NCBI RefSeq assembly: GCF_000337575.1
Contig: NZ_AOIM01000040.1
Coordinates: 1-51,155 of the forward strand
Source: Natrialba hulunbeirensis JCM 10989
GTDB taxonomy: Archaea > Halobacteriota > Halobacteria > Halobacteriales > Natrialbaceae
Direction: 5' to 3'
Length of the DNA stretch: 51,155 nt
The first letter of the stretch is position 1; each line of letters begins with the position of its first letter. Shown here in pieces: positions 16,088-24,015 of the stretch. The notes under the pieces were generated by a model, which saw nothing but the letters and a program-made list of their open reading frames with translations, did no database searches and was not told the DNA's origin. The position numbers and the translations under genes were made by a program.

Positions 16088-17419
16088 CTATCGCCCCATT
16101 CGAACTCGATGCAACCCCGTTTTCATCGCCTTCCAGGCCGGATACGCTGCATTGTAGACCGGCGTCGGCGCATTCCTCGCGCCCGCGCGTAGTACCCGAT
16201 GTGAGAGCGGCGGCCCCGACTCCGAGACGAGTGCGTTCAAATCCGCCGTCTCGAGCCACTCGACAAACTCGCGCTCGGCCGCCGACTCGGGTTCGCGGTC
16301 GGTCTCACGAACCCGCTCGCGGATATCCTCCCACATATACCGCTCGTCCTGGCCCAACACCCACTGCCCCTGCTCGAGTGCCGTCCGCAGCTCGCGGTAG
16401 TCCGACTCATCGAACGGGTAGCCGTGCGCCGTCGGCTCGAGTCCCGACAGCCGCAAGCCGACAGCAGTCCGATAGCACTTTTCGCAGCGCCCGCAGTTGC
16501 CGTCCATCCGCGTGTTACAGGTCTGCAGTTCCAGTGCGGGCGCGTCGCTTGCGACGTACTCCGCAATCGCGTCGAGGCGTTCCTGTCGCGTGAGTTCGTA
16601 GGCGTCGTGGTGGCACTGCGTCCCCGTCCAGCGGACGTTGTCGTCGATATCTGGGCGCGAGCCCCACTCGAGTTCGATGCCGTCCCAGTGGGTGGCGGCG
16701 ACGTAGAGGTCGTCGATGGTGCGGGCGTACGCCATGGGGGCACAGAGGCCGAGGAGGCCCAGCCCGTGGCCGACGGAGCTGTACCAGGCGCCGTCGACGT
16801 AGCGCTTGTAGTGGGCGAGCAGCATGGCGTGGTCGAGCGCGGAGAGAGCGTTGGTTTCGATGAACGCAGTGTCGAGGTCGCGCTCGGCGGCGAAGTCGCT
16901 GACACGGTCGCGCAGGTGATTCCAGTCCTGATCGTCGGCGGGGTCCATGGTGATGGTCCAGCCGCGGATGCTGACGAGGGTTGGAGTCTCCTCGCGGTGG
17001 CGGACGTACGAACAGGTGGAGTCGACGCCGCCAGTGAAGAGGAGGGCGCTGTCGGCGTTCGAAACACCGGGTTCGGCTGCCGAAGGCTCCTGTTCCGTTA
17101 CTCGTTTCGCGTACAGCTCCCCGCCCTCGAGAAAGTCGTGCATCGCACACAGTGACTCCTGGACGTCCTCGAGTGCGCGCGCGAACGTCGCGTCCACCTC
17201 CTCGACGTAGACGTCCGCGCCGTTTGCCCAGGCGACGGGACAGACCTGCGCCAGGACGGGAATCACGAGAATTCCCTCCGGGACGCTCTCGAGCGACCGA
17301 TCGTAGCTCACGCGGAACGGTTCGTCCGTGAAAAAACGCCGCAGATCCGACGACGGTTGCACGTCGCACTCGAGTGTCGAGCCGGAGACGGTTGGGGGAT
17401 CGACGGTGATGGCTGACAT
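16088..17419 (-). CDS. QueC-like PP-loop ATPase with Cys4 zinc site, in glycan cluster
   Basis: This 443-residue protein starts at the ATG complementary to 17417-17419. The longer open frame upstream is basic and not plausible. An N-terminal 120-residue region of unknown kind is followed by a PP-loop FTGGVDS (128-134), the ATP-pyrophosphatase signature. A cysteine cluster follows at C301, C309, C312 and C315 (C-x7-CxxCxxC), matching the spacing that binds zinc in QueC (7-cyano-7-deazaguanine synthase). QueC is only about 230 residues and is normally with queuosine/archaeosine genes. Here the neighbours are glycan genes, so the enzyme probably adenylates a different carboxylate, perhaps a uronic acid, and ligates ammonia or an amine. 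The C-terminal 120 residues are also extra. The substrate is unknown. Confidence 0.75.
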   Translation of the reverse strand: MSAITVDPPTVSGSTLECDVQPSSDLRRFFTDEPFRVSYDRSLESVPEGILVIPVLAQVCPVAWANGADVYVEEVDATFARALEDVQESLCAMHDFLEGGELYAKRVTEQEPSAAEPGVSNADSALLFTGGVDSTCSYVRHREETPTLVSIRGWTITMDPADDQDWNHLRDRVSDFAAERDLDTAFIETNALSALDHAMLLAHYKRYVDGAWYSSVGHGLGLLGLCAPMAYARTIDDLYVAATHWDGIELEWGSRPDIDDNVRWTGTQCHHDAYELTRQERLDAIAEYVASDAPALELQTCNTRMDGNCGRCEKCYRTAVGLRLSGLEPTAHGYPFDESDYRELRTALEQGQWVLGQDERYMWEDIRERVRETDREPESAAEREFVEWLETADLNALVSESGPPLSHRVLRAGARNAPTPVYNAAYPAWKAMKTGLHRVRMGR

Positions 17420-17819
17420 AGCAGTGTATCGCGTCGACCGACCACGAGCGGCTACAAAAACCATCAGAACCGTTGATCGGTCGCCAACTGTGAAATCGAT
17501 GCATAGCCGACCCTCTGGGTTGGGACAACGAGGTCGTACAGTGTCAGTTCGATCGGCAGTCCTGTTCGGCTGGTGGCGCTCTCGCCGTTCGGTTTTGTGC
17601 GTGTCTCTGTCGCCAAGAGGACTGTATGAGCGTCGTACCCGGCGTCTGAACCGAGTACGCTCACGGGTTCTCCCCACGGTACAATTCTCGATATGCGGAC
17701 CTGATCGTCTCTTACCCACTGTCGTTGATAAGTTCCGTATAACAAACCGCCAATTCGGTGTGGGAACGCCAAGAGATGCGTATCGATACGCGGCATCAAC
17801 CTGTTCTGGGTGTGATACG
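17420..17819. other. Intergenic region, divergent promoters of PP-loop and membrane genes
   Basis: This 400-base gap lies between two divergently transcribed genes. The only recognisable element is the ATAACAAA octamer at 17739. A long open frame continues from 17328 into the next gene, but its product in this gap is arginine-rich and lacks haloarchaeal character. I see no RNA gene or repeat. Confidence 0.5.
17739..17746 (+). promoter_or_regulatory. ATAACAAA element, copy 5 (upstream of polytopic membrane protein)
   Basis: The sequence reads CGTATAACAAACCGCC. It ends 73 nt before the ATG at 17820, the longest spacing among the six exact copies. This suggests a leader of about 45 nt if it acts as a core promoter. 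Confidence 0.42.
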
Positions 17820-19628
17820 ATGAACAGATCGGTTCTCAACACCACGTTCGCGGGCGGCTTTCTCGCTCTCGCCGTTGGACTCGTCATCGCACGCGCGAAC
17901 CCGGCGACAGGGTACGAGCCGTCGATCTTTGCGGGAACGCCAACTGCGACCTGGATCGGGTTCGCGATCGCGCTCGCGATTGCGGTCGTGTTGGCACTCG
18001 TCTGTCGTGGCCGCCAGCAGGGTGTTGCGATCGCGCTCGGTGCGACGACGGTGACGGCAATCGTGAGCCTGCCGTTGATCCGAGACTATCGGTTCTCCGG
18101 CATGGGTGATGCGCTTACACACCTCGGCTGGACGCGGGACATCGTCGATGGTGGGTTACAGCCCCACGAGCTGTTTTATCCGGGGGTTCACTCGATTGCG
18201 ACGGTAATTCACTTCCTCGCAGGCATTCCAATCGAACGGGCACTGTTGCTCAGTGTCGTCATCCTGTTTATCCCGTTCCTGGTGTTCGTCCCGCTCGTGG
18301 TTCGGGATATGACCGGCAACGGACTCGCGGTTGGCGTCGCCGCGATCGTCTCCTGGATGGTGTTGCCGATCAACAACATCGCGACGCACATGGGCGTACA
18401 CACGAACTCGAACGCGCTGTTTCTGGTGCCGGTTGTCATCTTCGCGTTCGTCGCCTACTTACACCGCCGGTCGACGATCGAACAGTTGCCGTTCGGCCTC
18501 TCGCCGTTCAGTCTGCTCATCTACTTTTCGGGGATCGTACTCCTGCTCGTCCACCCACAGCAGATGATCAACGTCGTCGTCCTCGTCGGGACGGTTGCGG
18601 GCCTGCAGTACCTCGCTCGCTGGCGCTACGAGGACCACCCCGTCGTTGAGCACCCGACGACATACACGCACGCGGTCGTCCTCGGTGCGATCTTCACACT
18701 CTGGGCGGTGACGAACGAACGGTTCCAGAGCGCCGTCTCCGGACTCGTCTACGGTATGTTCTCCGCCGATATCGGCGGTGGTGAGACGGTCGACCAGCGC
18801 GGTGGCTCGCTCACGGAGATTGGTGGCAGCCTCGGGGAAATGTTCGTCCTGCTCTTTCTTGACGCCGCCGTAATCGGTCTCGCCGCCGGTCTCTTCGTGC
18901 TGGTTATGTGGCTCGGCTGGACCACTACCGATCGCGACACGTCGACGCTCGTCACCTACTTCGCGCTCGCACTCGTCCCGCTCGGCGGGATCTTCCTCGT
19001 CTACTTCGTCGGGACGCCGACGATGGCGTTCCGGCAGGTCGGGTTCATCTACGTCCTGTTGACCATCCTCGGGGCGATTGCCATCGCACACGCGATTGGT
19101 GGTCTTTCGCGATACATCACGATGCCGGGTTCGAACGCAATCGCTGCGGTCGCACTCGGTGCGTGTCTCGTTCTCGGGCTGATGACGGTGTACGCGTCTC
19201 CGATCATCTACAACCCAGGCCAACACGTGACCGACCAGAAGTTCAGCGGCTACGAAACCGCCTTCGACCACGGCGCGGAGGACCGCCCACACGTCGGACT
19301 CGGCTACGATCCGTTCCGGTACGACCACGGACTGTACGGACTCGAACGTGATGCGCCACTCTCGGGCGCAGGCACGGCAAGCGGTGAGGTCGATCCCGAA
19401 CTGTGGGAGGCCGGGAACTACACCGGCGCCTACAACGATCTCGACTACTACTTCATCGTCACTGAGTACGACGTCACCAGAGAGGTTGACGTCTATCAGG
19501 AACTGCACTACAGTGAGGCCGCACTCGAGGACGCCTCACAGCAGCCGGGCGTGAACAAAGTAATCTCGAACAGCGAGTTCGAGATGTACGCCGTGGACGC
19601 ATCGGGCGGGAGCGACGCGCCAGCATAG
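17820..19628 (+). CDS. Polytopic membrane protein, GT-C glycosyltransferase-like
   Basis: This 602-residue protein starts MNRSVLNTTFAGGF. It has roughly 12-13 hydrophobic helices between residues 7 and 460, followed by a soluble C-terminal domain of about 130 residues that would face outside. After the third helix comes a loop MGDALTHLGWTRDIVDGGLQP with acidic residues and a histidine, as in the catalytic first extracytoplasmic loop of GT-C enzymes, then FYPGVHS. GT-C enzymes use polyprenyl-phosphate sugars to glycosylate lipids or proteins on the outer side. The assignment is by topology and this loop only; a transporter or polymerase is possible. A weak Shine-Dalgarno-like GGGTGTGAT precedes the ATG. 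Confidence 0.65.
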   Translation: MNRSVLNTTFAGGFLALAVGLVIARANPATGYEPSIFAGTPTATWIGFAIALAIAVVLALVCRGRQQGVAIALGATTVTAIVSLPLIRDYRFSGMGDALTHLGWTRDIVDGGLQPHELFYPGVHSIATVIHFLAGIPIERALLLSVVILFIPFLVFVPLVVRDMTGNGLAVGVAAIVSWMVLPINNIATHMGVHTNSNALFLVPVVIFAFVAYLHRRSTIEQLPFGLSPFSLLIYFSGIVLLLVHPQQMINVVVLVGTVAGLQYLARWRYEDHPVVEHPTTYTHAVVLGAIFTLWAVTNERFQSAVSGLVYGMFSADIGGGETVDQRGGSLTEIGGSLGEMFVLLFLDAAVIGLAAGLFVLVMWLGWTTTDRDTSTLVTYFALALVPLGGIFLVYFVGTPTMAFRQVGFIYVLLTILGAIAIAHAIGGLSRYITMPGSNAIAAVALGACLVLGLMTVYASPIIYNPGQHVTDQKFSGYETAFDHGAEDRPHVGLGYDPFRYDHGLYGLERDAPLSGAGTASGEVDPELWEAGNYTGAYNDLDYYFIVTEYDVTREVDVYQELHYSEAALEDASQQPGVNKVISNSEFEMYAVDASGGSDAPA

Positions 19629-19964
19629 GTCGCGTTGGAGCGGCTGACACTCTCGTCTTCGATTCACTGTCGTCTGTAATCACCATTCACTCGCGTCTCG
19701 AGTGAGAGAGTTCCCATATTGATCCGATGTGGTGTGGGTAACCAGGAACTGGACCGACCGTTTCGGCGATAAACGATTGCCCATCCCGATTCGAACGGCA
19801 GTCGACAGCAGCCACCAATACAGCCGATAGCGGCCGTCACTCCTCGATTAAACAGCTATTTATTCGGAAACAGGGGATTACGGGAACCGTTTGTACCGTT
19901 TTTCGTTCGTATTTTCGTGAGCGAATCGTCTTTCATTGTGATCGATACAGTACTGTTCGTAATA

Positions 19965-19980
19965 CTATCTATAAATTTAA
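19965..19980 (+). promoter_or_regulatory. Shared upstream element of beta-helix paralogs, copy A
   Basis: CTATCTATAAATTTAA begins exactly 68 nt before the ATG at 20033. A 13/16 match (CTGTCTGTAAATTTTA) begins exactly 68 nt before the ATG of the paralog at 21741. The conserved position supports a regulator site or upstream promoter element. Confidence 0.5.
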
Positions 19981-20000
19981 CTCCCAACTCCAAGGAAAGG

Positions 20001-20006
20001 TTTATG
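20001..20006 (+). promoter_or_regulatory. TATA box of first beta-helix gene
   Basis: GGAAAGG-TTTATG lies 32 nt before the ATG at 20033, with a purine-rich BRE-like stretch upstream. The paralog has GGGAAAG-TTTATT at the same distance. Confidence 0.5.
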
Positions 20007-20032
20007 AGTATAAGGTGATGTTACGGTAGTGT

Positions 20033-20977
20033 ATGGCGCAGAATTCCCGTCCGTCCGATACGGAGAATACTCCGACTACCGGCCGTAATTCAGGCTTAAC
20101 CCGCCGCAATTACGTCCAATCCATCGCAGCGGTCGCAACCGCAGCGACGACCCTTGGCGTAGCCGGTACGGCAACGGGCCAGACGGACTACGAACTCATC
20201 GAAGCCGAAAACCAGACGATTACGATCGGTTCCGGTGAGACCTGGGAGAACAAGCTTATCGACATGACGACCGGTCAGGACATCATCGTCACCGCACACG
20301 GTGAGGACTGGACCGTCCGGAACGTCGGCTTCACCGGAGAGAACACCTCCGGTTCCGGCTCCGCGACGTTCGGTATCTCCGACTCCGGTGGCTCGAGTAC
20401 CATCGAAAACGTCTACCTCGGTGATGGCTCCGACGACCGCAACGGCAGTTCCAGCGGTCACGGTCAGACCGCCTTCTGGGTTGATCCCGACCACGCTGGT
20501 CACATCGACTTCCAGAACGTCAACATTCAGGGCTTCGCGGACAACGCAATCTACGCGTCCGCACCCGGAAATGCCGGCGGCGGCACGGTCCACATCGACC
20601 GCTGTTTCGCTGCGAACTGTTATGTCTCCCACTTCCGTCTCGCGACGGCGGGAAGCAAAGTCACGAACTCGAGTGTCTACATCAACGAGGAGGGCTACCA
20701 GGGCCGTGGGATCTGGGCCTGGGCACCCGGGACGATCGAAGTCGACAACTGCCAACTCGAGATGAACGGGCAGAACGTCGCGATCGACGCCGGTGCGAAC
20801 GGCAACCCGACCGATGTCGTCGTGACCGACACCGACTACGACGAGCAGGCCGGCGTTGGCGAAAACGCTGGTTCGACGGTTCAGCTCGGTGACGACGTTG
20901 GCACCGATCCGTCCGCGTTCATTCCGGATGGAACGCCGACGAGTGCTGAGGAAGCGGCTGCCGGCGACGCCAACTGA
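20033..20977 (+). CDS. Tat-exported right-handed beta-helix protein (paralog 1)
   Basis: This 314-residue protein has a Tat signal LTRRNYVQSIAAVATAATTLG with R24-R25, cleavage probably near residue 50. The mature part has repeated short beta strands with IRNVGF/IENVYL/IDFQNVNIQ-type rungs, typical of the pectate-lyase-like single-stranded right-handed beta-helix. Such folds occur in polysaccharide lyases, epimerases and adhesins. I see no family-specific catalytic residues I would trust. It is about 45% alike by eye, over the helix, to the protein at 21741, which carries additional C-terminal domains; this one ends right after the helix at PDGTPTSAEEAAAGDAN. It would be secreted and may cut or bind the surface polysaccharide. 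Confidence 0.82.
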   Translation: MAQNSRPSDTENTPTTGRNSGLTRRNYVQSIAAVATAATTLGVAGTATGQTDYELIEAENQTITIGSGETWENKLIDMTTGQDIIVTAHGEDWTVRNVGFTGENTSGSGSATFGISDSGGSSTIENVYLGDGSDDRNGSSSGHGQTAFWVDPDHAGHIDFQNVNIQGFADNAIYASAPGNAGGGTVHIDRCFAANCYVSHFRLATAGSKVTNSSVYINEEGYQGRGIWAWAPGTIEVDNCQLEMNGQNVAIDAGANGNPTDVVVTDTDYDEQAGVGENAGSTVQLGDDVGTDPSAFIPDGTPTSAEEAAAGDAN

Positions 20978-21672
20978 GACGAGAGACGAAAACGAGTAAC
21001 GCGCGACAGGTAGTTGGCCACCGCTGCCAAGGGGATGTGGCGGCGATGGCCGGCCCCGCGGTTCCGACGATTCCGAACCACTCGCCCGCTGTGGGATGAG
21101 GTGAGTGGCTCACCGTCTGGAACCCGCTGACGGCGACCCTCCACGGCGGGTCGCTCCGGGCTGGCGTCTGTCGATAGCTGCCCGGTGTCGACCGCCGATC
21201 GATACACCGCTGACCGACGGCCCTCCCGACGCTGCGGTCCACTTTTGCGTTCCATTTTCACACGGCTGTACGAGCGACTGGGTCGTTTCCCCGTGACGCT
21301 GGACTTGGACCTGGTCCTGACCCCGGTCCTGCCCCTGATCAATACCGGGAGCTGGGCTCCGTCCTCTGCACGCGCTGGGCCTCTCGCTGAGGTATCGGAC
21401 TCCAAATGAGTACATCAATCTCACACCGTGGTTGCTTCCTCCACCTCGTCTACTGTCTGAATGGGGTGTGTCGGTCGCGCGACCGAGACGGTAGTTGATT
21501 GTGCAGAACGTGTTAGGATTTGAGGGTAATACTGATTTACCCGTCAAATGTTGCTGCTAGATTCACGGCGATTTCGGGTAATAGCCTATTACTTGCCAGA
21601 GATACCCGTATACGGTCTCGTTCCGGTCGCGAACATAGATAGTTTTGTGAACGAATAATCAGATCATAGCTA

Positions 21673-21688
21673 CTGTCTGTAAATTTTA
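21673..21688 (+). promoter_or_regulatory. Shared upstream element of beta-helix paralogs, copy B
   Basis: CTGTCTGTAAATTTTA begins exactly 68 nt upstream of the ATG at 21741, as does the 13/16 matching copy A upstream of 20033. The flanking TACTGT at 21671 is also present near copy A, though at a different offset. Confidence 0.5.
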
Positions 21689-21706
21689 GATCCTGGGAAA
21701 GGGAAA

Positions 21707-21713
21707 GTTTATT
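21707..21713 (+). promoter_or_regulatory. TATA box of second beta-helix gene
   Basis: GTTTATT, preceded by GGGAAAGGGAAA, is about 30 nt before the ATG. It matches the layout of the first paralog's promoter. Confidence 0.5.
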
Positions 21714-21740
21714 GCGGTAGTTCTGTATTACCCGTAGTAC

Positions 21741-23528
21741 ATGGCACGTGAACGTTCGGTACCGGATGACGGTTCATCCGGGAACAACGCGACGACCGAG
21801 AGTAATAGTGGATTACTCGACCGTCGTTCGTATATGAAACTGGCCGGGGCAACGACTGCAGCGACTGCGTTCGGCGCAACCGCCGGCGCGGCAAACAGTG
21901 ACGACTACGAGACGATCACCGCCAACGGACAGGTCATCCGTATCGGACAGGGTGAAAGCTTCGAGAACAAACTGATCGACCTGACCAACGGAAACAGCGT
22001 CGTCCTCCTCGTCGAGGGTGGCAACTCCGTAATCCGCAACGTTGGATTCGAGGGACTCCACCGTGGGGACGGGTTCATGATCTCGATCACGGCACCGAGT
22101 GGGGATGTCCTGATCGAGAACGTCTACCTCGGCGATGGGTCGACCAAGGAAGGCGAAAGTTTCGTCCACGGACCCGGCGCGGTGTTCTACCACCGCGACG
22201 CCTCCTGTGACGTCACATTCCGCCACTGCAACGTCCAGGGGTGGCCAAACAATGGCTTCTACTGTTCAAACACAGCTTCGGGCGGCTCCGCGCGCTTCGA
22301 ACACTGTTACGGCAAGAACAACGGCGTCAGCACCTACCGCGTCGCCGGCGGCAACGACGCCATCGTCGACTCGGTCGCGTACAACGACAACACCGATTAC
22401 GGTCCCGGCTGGGGTGGGTACACCGAAGACAGCGGCCGGCCAGTCTGGGTCTGGCCCGGCAGCACCGTCTCGATTGAGGATTCACACTTCGCAAGCGGGG
22501 GCTACCCGCACGCGATCATCCTGCGCGGTAACGCAACCGCCCAGATGTCCGGCGGTGCAATCAGCGGCAGCGTTCAGGGCGGCGGCCTCAATCGCTCGAA
22601 CGTCTCGAGTTCCCCCGACCTCTCGGTCCCCGAGGGGACCCCGACGTCGGCCGTCGACGCCGCATCGGGTGAGACGAGCGAGACGGGAGATGGAGTGAAC
22701 GGCAACGATGCGGACGAGGACGACGATGAACCCGCACTCGAGAACCTCCTGCTCGTCGAGGGTGACGATTCGGATGTCACGCGCTACGAGTTCGAAGCCG
22801 AGGGCGACGTCGAGCCATCGACGGCAGAGGGAGCGACGATCGATGCGGCTGCGGGTATCGAGGACGGCGTGGCATACGGCGTCGTCGCCGACTGGAAGGA
22901 CGCCTTCCGGTTCGACGGTGACCTGCTCACGCTGACCGTCGACGGGCCAGGAACGGTCTTCGTCAACGGTGAGGAAGTCGATCCGTCCGAGTACGGTGAG
23001 GATCTCCCGCACGTACTCGAGATCGAGGGCCGTGGCGCACCAACGAGTTACGAGATCACGGTCGACGGCACGATCGAGTTCGACGGAGACGAGGATCCGG
23101 ACGACCAAGCAACCACGGTCTCCGGTTCGACAGTCCAGAGTTCGGTGACGGACTCCACGCAGACGTTCCGCTTCTCGGGTGCGCTGACGGACGTGACGTT
23201 TACCGACGGCGAGGCGGCGGTCTTCCTCGACGGTGAGGAGATCGACCCGTCGGAGTACGGCGAGACCGAACTCCTGCCACACGCACTCGTCATCGACGGC
23301 GGTGACAGCGACGAACCGAGCACGTACTCGTTCCGCATCGATGGAACGGTCGTCAAGTCGGACTACCAGTCGGCGACGATCGACGATGATGATATCATCG
23401 ACGACCGTTTCGTCCGTGGCGTCGTCGACGACGAACTCGACGCCTACTGGTTCGAAGGGCCGATCGACGACTTCACGCTGTGTGGGACTGCAACCGTCGA
23501 CGTGCAGTACAACGCGCGTAACCAGTAA
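21741..23528 (+). CDS. Tat-exported beta-helix protein with C-terminal beta-domain repeats (paralog 2)
   Basis: This 595-residue protein has a Tat signal LLDRRSYMKLAGATTAATAFG with R28-R29. Residues about 50-305 form a pectate-lyase-like beta-helix similar to the protein at 20033 (shared NKLIDxTxG, IRNVGFxG, ENVYLGDGS, HG...NVQG). Then comes an acidic linker (TGDGVNGNDADEDDDEP), two related domains beginning near residues 333 and 466, and a shortened third from about 557. The repeats share DxFRFxGxLxxxTxxGxxxVFxxGEExDPSEYGE and a closing Y-x-I/F-x-VDGT motif. This repeat type is frequent in haloarchaeal secreted proteins and may mediate surface or glycan binding. Promoter elements parallel those of paralog 1. 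Confidence 0.83.
   Translation: MARERSVPDDGSSGNNATTESNSGLLDRRSYMKLAGATTAATAFGATAGAANSDDYETITANGQVIRIGQGESFENKLIDLTNGNSVVLLVEGGNSVIRNVGFEGLHRGDGFMISITAPSGDVLIENVYLGDGSTKEGESFVHGPGAVFYHRDASCDVTFRHCNVQGWPNNGFYCSNTASGGSARFEHCYGKNNGVSTYRVAGGNDAIVDSVAYNDNTDYGPGWGGYTEDSGRPVWVWPGSTVSIEDSHFASGGYPHAIILRGNATAQMSGGAISGSVQGGGLNRSNVSSSPDLSVPEGTPTSAVDAASGETSETGDGVNGNDADEDDDEPALENLLLVEGDDSDVTRYEFEAEGDVEPSTAEGATIDAAAGIEDGVAYGVVADWKDAFRFDGDLLTLTVDGPGTVFVNGEEVDPSEYGEDLPHVLEIEGRGAPTSYEITVDGTIEFDGDEDPDDQATTVSGSTVQSSVTDSTQTFRFSGALTDVTFTDGEAAVFLDGEEIDPSEYGETELLPHALVIDGGDSDEPSTYSFRIDGTVVKSDYQSATIDDDDIIDDRFVRGVVDDELDAYWFEGPIDDFTLCGTATVDVQYNARNQ
22741..23528 (+). repeat. Intragenic repeats encoding two and a partial third beta domain
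   Basis: The translated units start at about 22741, 23140 and 23410. Units 1 and 2 both contain the sequence DPSEYGE after a VNGEEV/LDGEEI strand and end in a T-SYEITVDGT / T-YSFRIDGT strand. Unit 3 keeps only the opening AYWFEGPIDDFTL and ends after VDVQYNARNQ. Confidence 0.6.
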
Positions 23529-23841
23529 ATAGCCGACAGCAGTTCGAACAGCGCTCAACTGCGGTTTGCGTATTTTTTGAACGGGAACGGTAACGGGTGA
23601 GCGTGGCGTCTCTGACGCATCGCTCTCGAGTTCGATTCAGTGAATGCAGTTCGGTGAGTTGATGGCGCTCGTTGAGCCGGTGCAGTTCGGGCAACCGATA
23701 CAGCTCTTGCTGTAACTCACCGTCACAGAGAGACAGCGCCGACGTACCGACCTCGTGAGAAGATGGCTCCCGCGCGTGGAACAGCAAGCTGGCACGCGAA
23801 CTGTCCCGGTACTGGATGACGGTCGCCGGGAGCCAGCTCAT
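23473..23841 (-). CDS. Possible small hypothetical protein (doubtful)
   Basis: This open frame of 122 residues begins MSWLPATVIQYRDSSRASLL. A TTTTATT TATA-like box lies about 20-27 nt upstream of the ATG, which would fit a leaderless gene, and the third codon positions of the first 60 codons are mostly G or C as in real genes here. Against it, the product is not acidic, has a Leu/Glu/His/Arg-rich middle (LYRLPELHRLNERHQLTEL), and its last 18 codons overlap the end of the convergent beta-helix gene and the hairpin terminator. I recognise no family. Treat it as a candidate only. Confidence 0.35.
   Translation of the reverse strand: MSWLPATVIQYRDSSRASLLFHAREPSSHEVGTSALSLCDGELQQELYRLPELHRLNERHQLTELHSLNRTRERCVRDATLTRYRSRSKNTQTAVERCSNCCRLFTGYARCTARRRLQSHTA
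23539..23578 (+). terminator. Hairpin plus T-tract terminator after second beta-helix gene
   Basis: A 6-bp stem GCAGTT / AACTGC (23539-23544 with 23557-23562) is followed by a TTTTTT tract at 23573-23578, starting 10 nt after the stop codon. It is a reasonable transcription terminator. Confidence 0.5.
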
Positions 23842-24015
23842 GCTATGAGCGGGGTGAATAAAAGTCCTTCTTGATCCTGTTCGAATCTGAGAACACCCGT
23901 CGACGGAACAGATCAGCAGTTGTGACAGTCAGCACGCTCATTGTCGAACTGAACGCTGCCGTCGGACAGAATCAGGAGGCGAAAGCCCACGGCGGCAGCC
24001 GTGTGGATGAAACCG

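Larger units (their letters stand above)
19629..20032 (+). promoter_or_regulatory. A+T-rich regulatory region upstream of first beta-helix gene
   Basis: This 404-base region has no convincing gene and becomes markedly A+T-rich after 19850. It contains a perfect 10-bp palindrome ACAGTACTGT at 19947-19956, an element at 19965 shared with the paralogous gene's promoter, and a TATA box at 20001. The combination suggests a regulated promoter. Confidence 0.5.
20978..21740. other. Intergenic region between the two beta-helix genes
   Basis: There is no supported gene in 763 bases. The first 420 bases are G+C-rich with open frames on both strands that look like chance (arginine-rich products, no start signals). 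From about 21530 it becomes A+T-rich and carries the promoter elements of the next gene at 21673 and 21707. It might hold a decayed gene in the G+C-rich half, but I cannot identify one. Confidence 0.45.

Noticed and set aside
17328-17819. Upstream extension of the GT-C-like protein
   Set aside because: 164 extra codons overlap the start of the divergent PP-loop gene and the ATAACAAA element and give an Arg-rich product.
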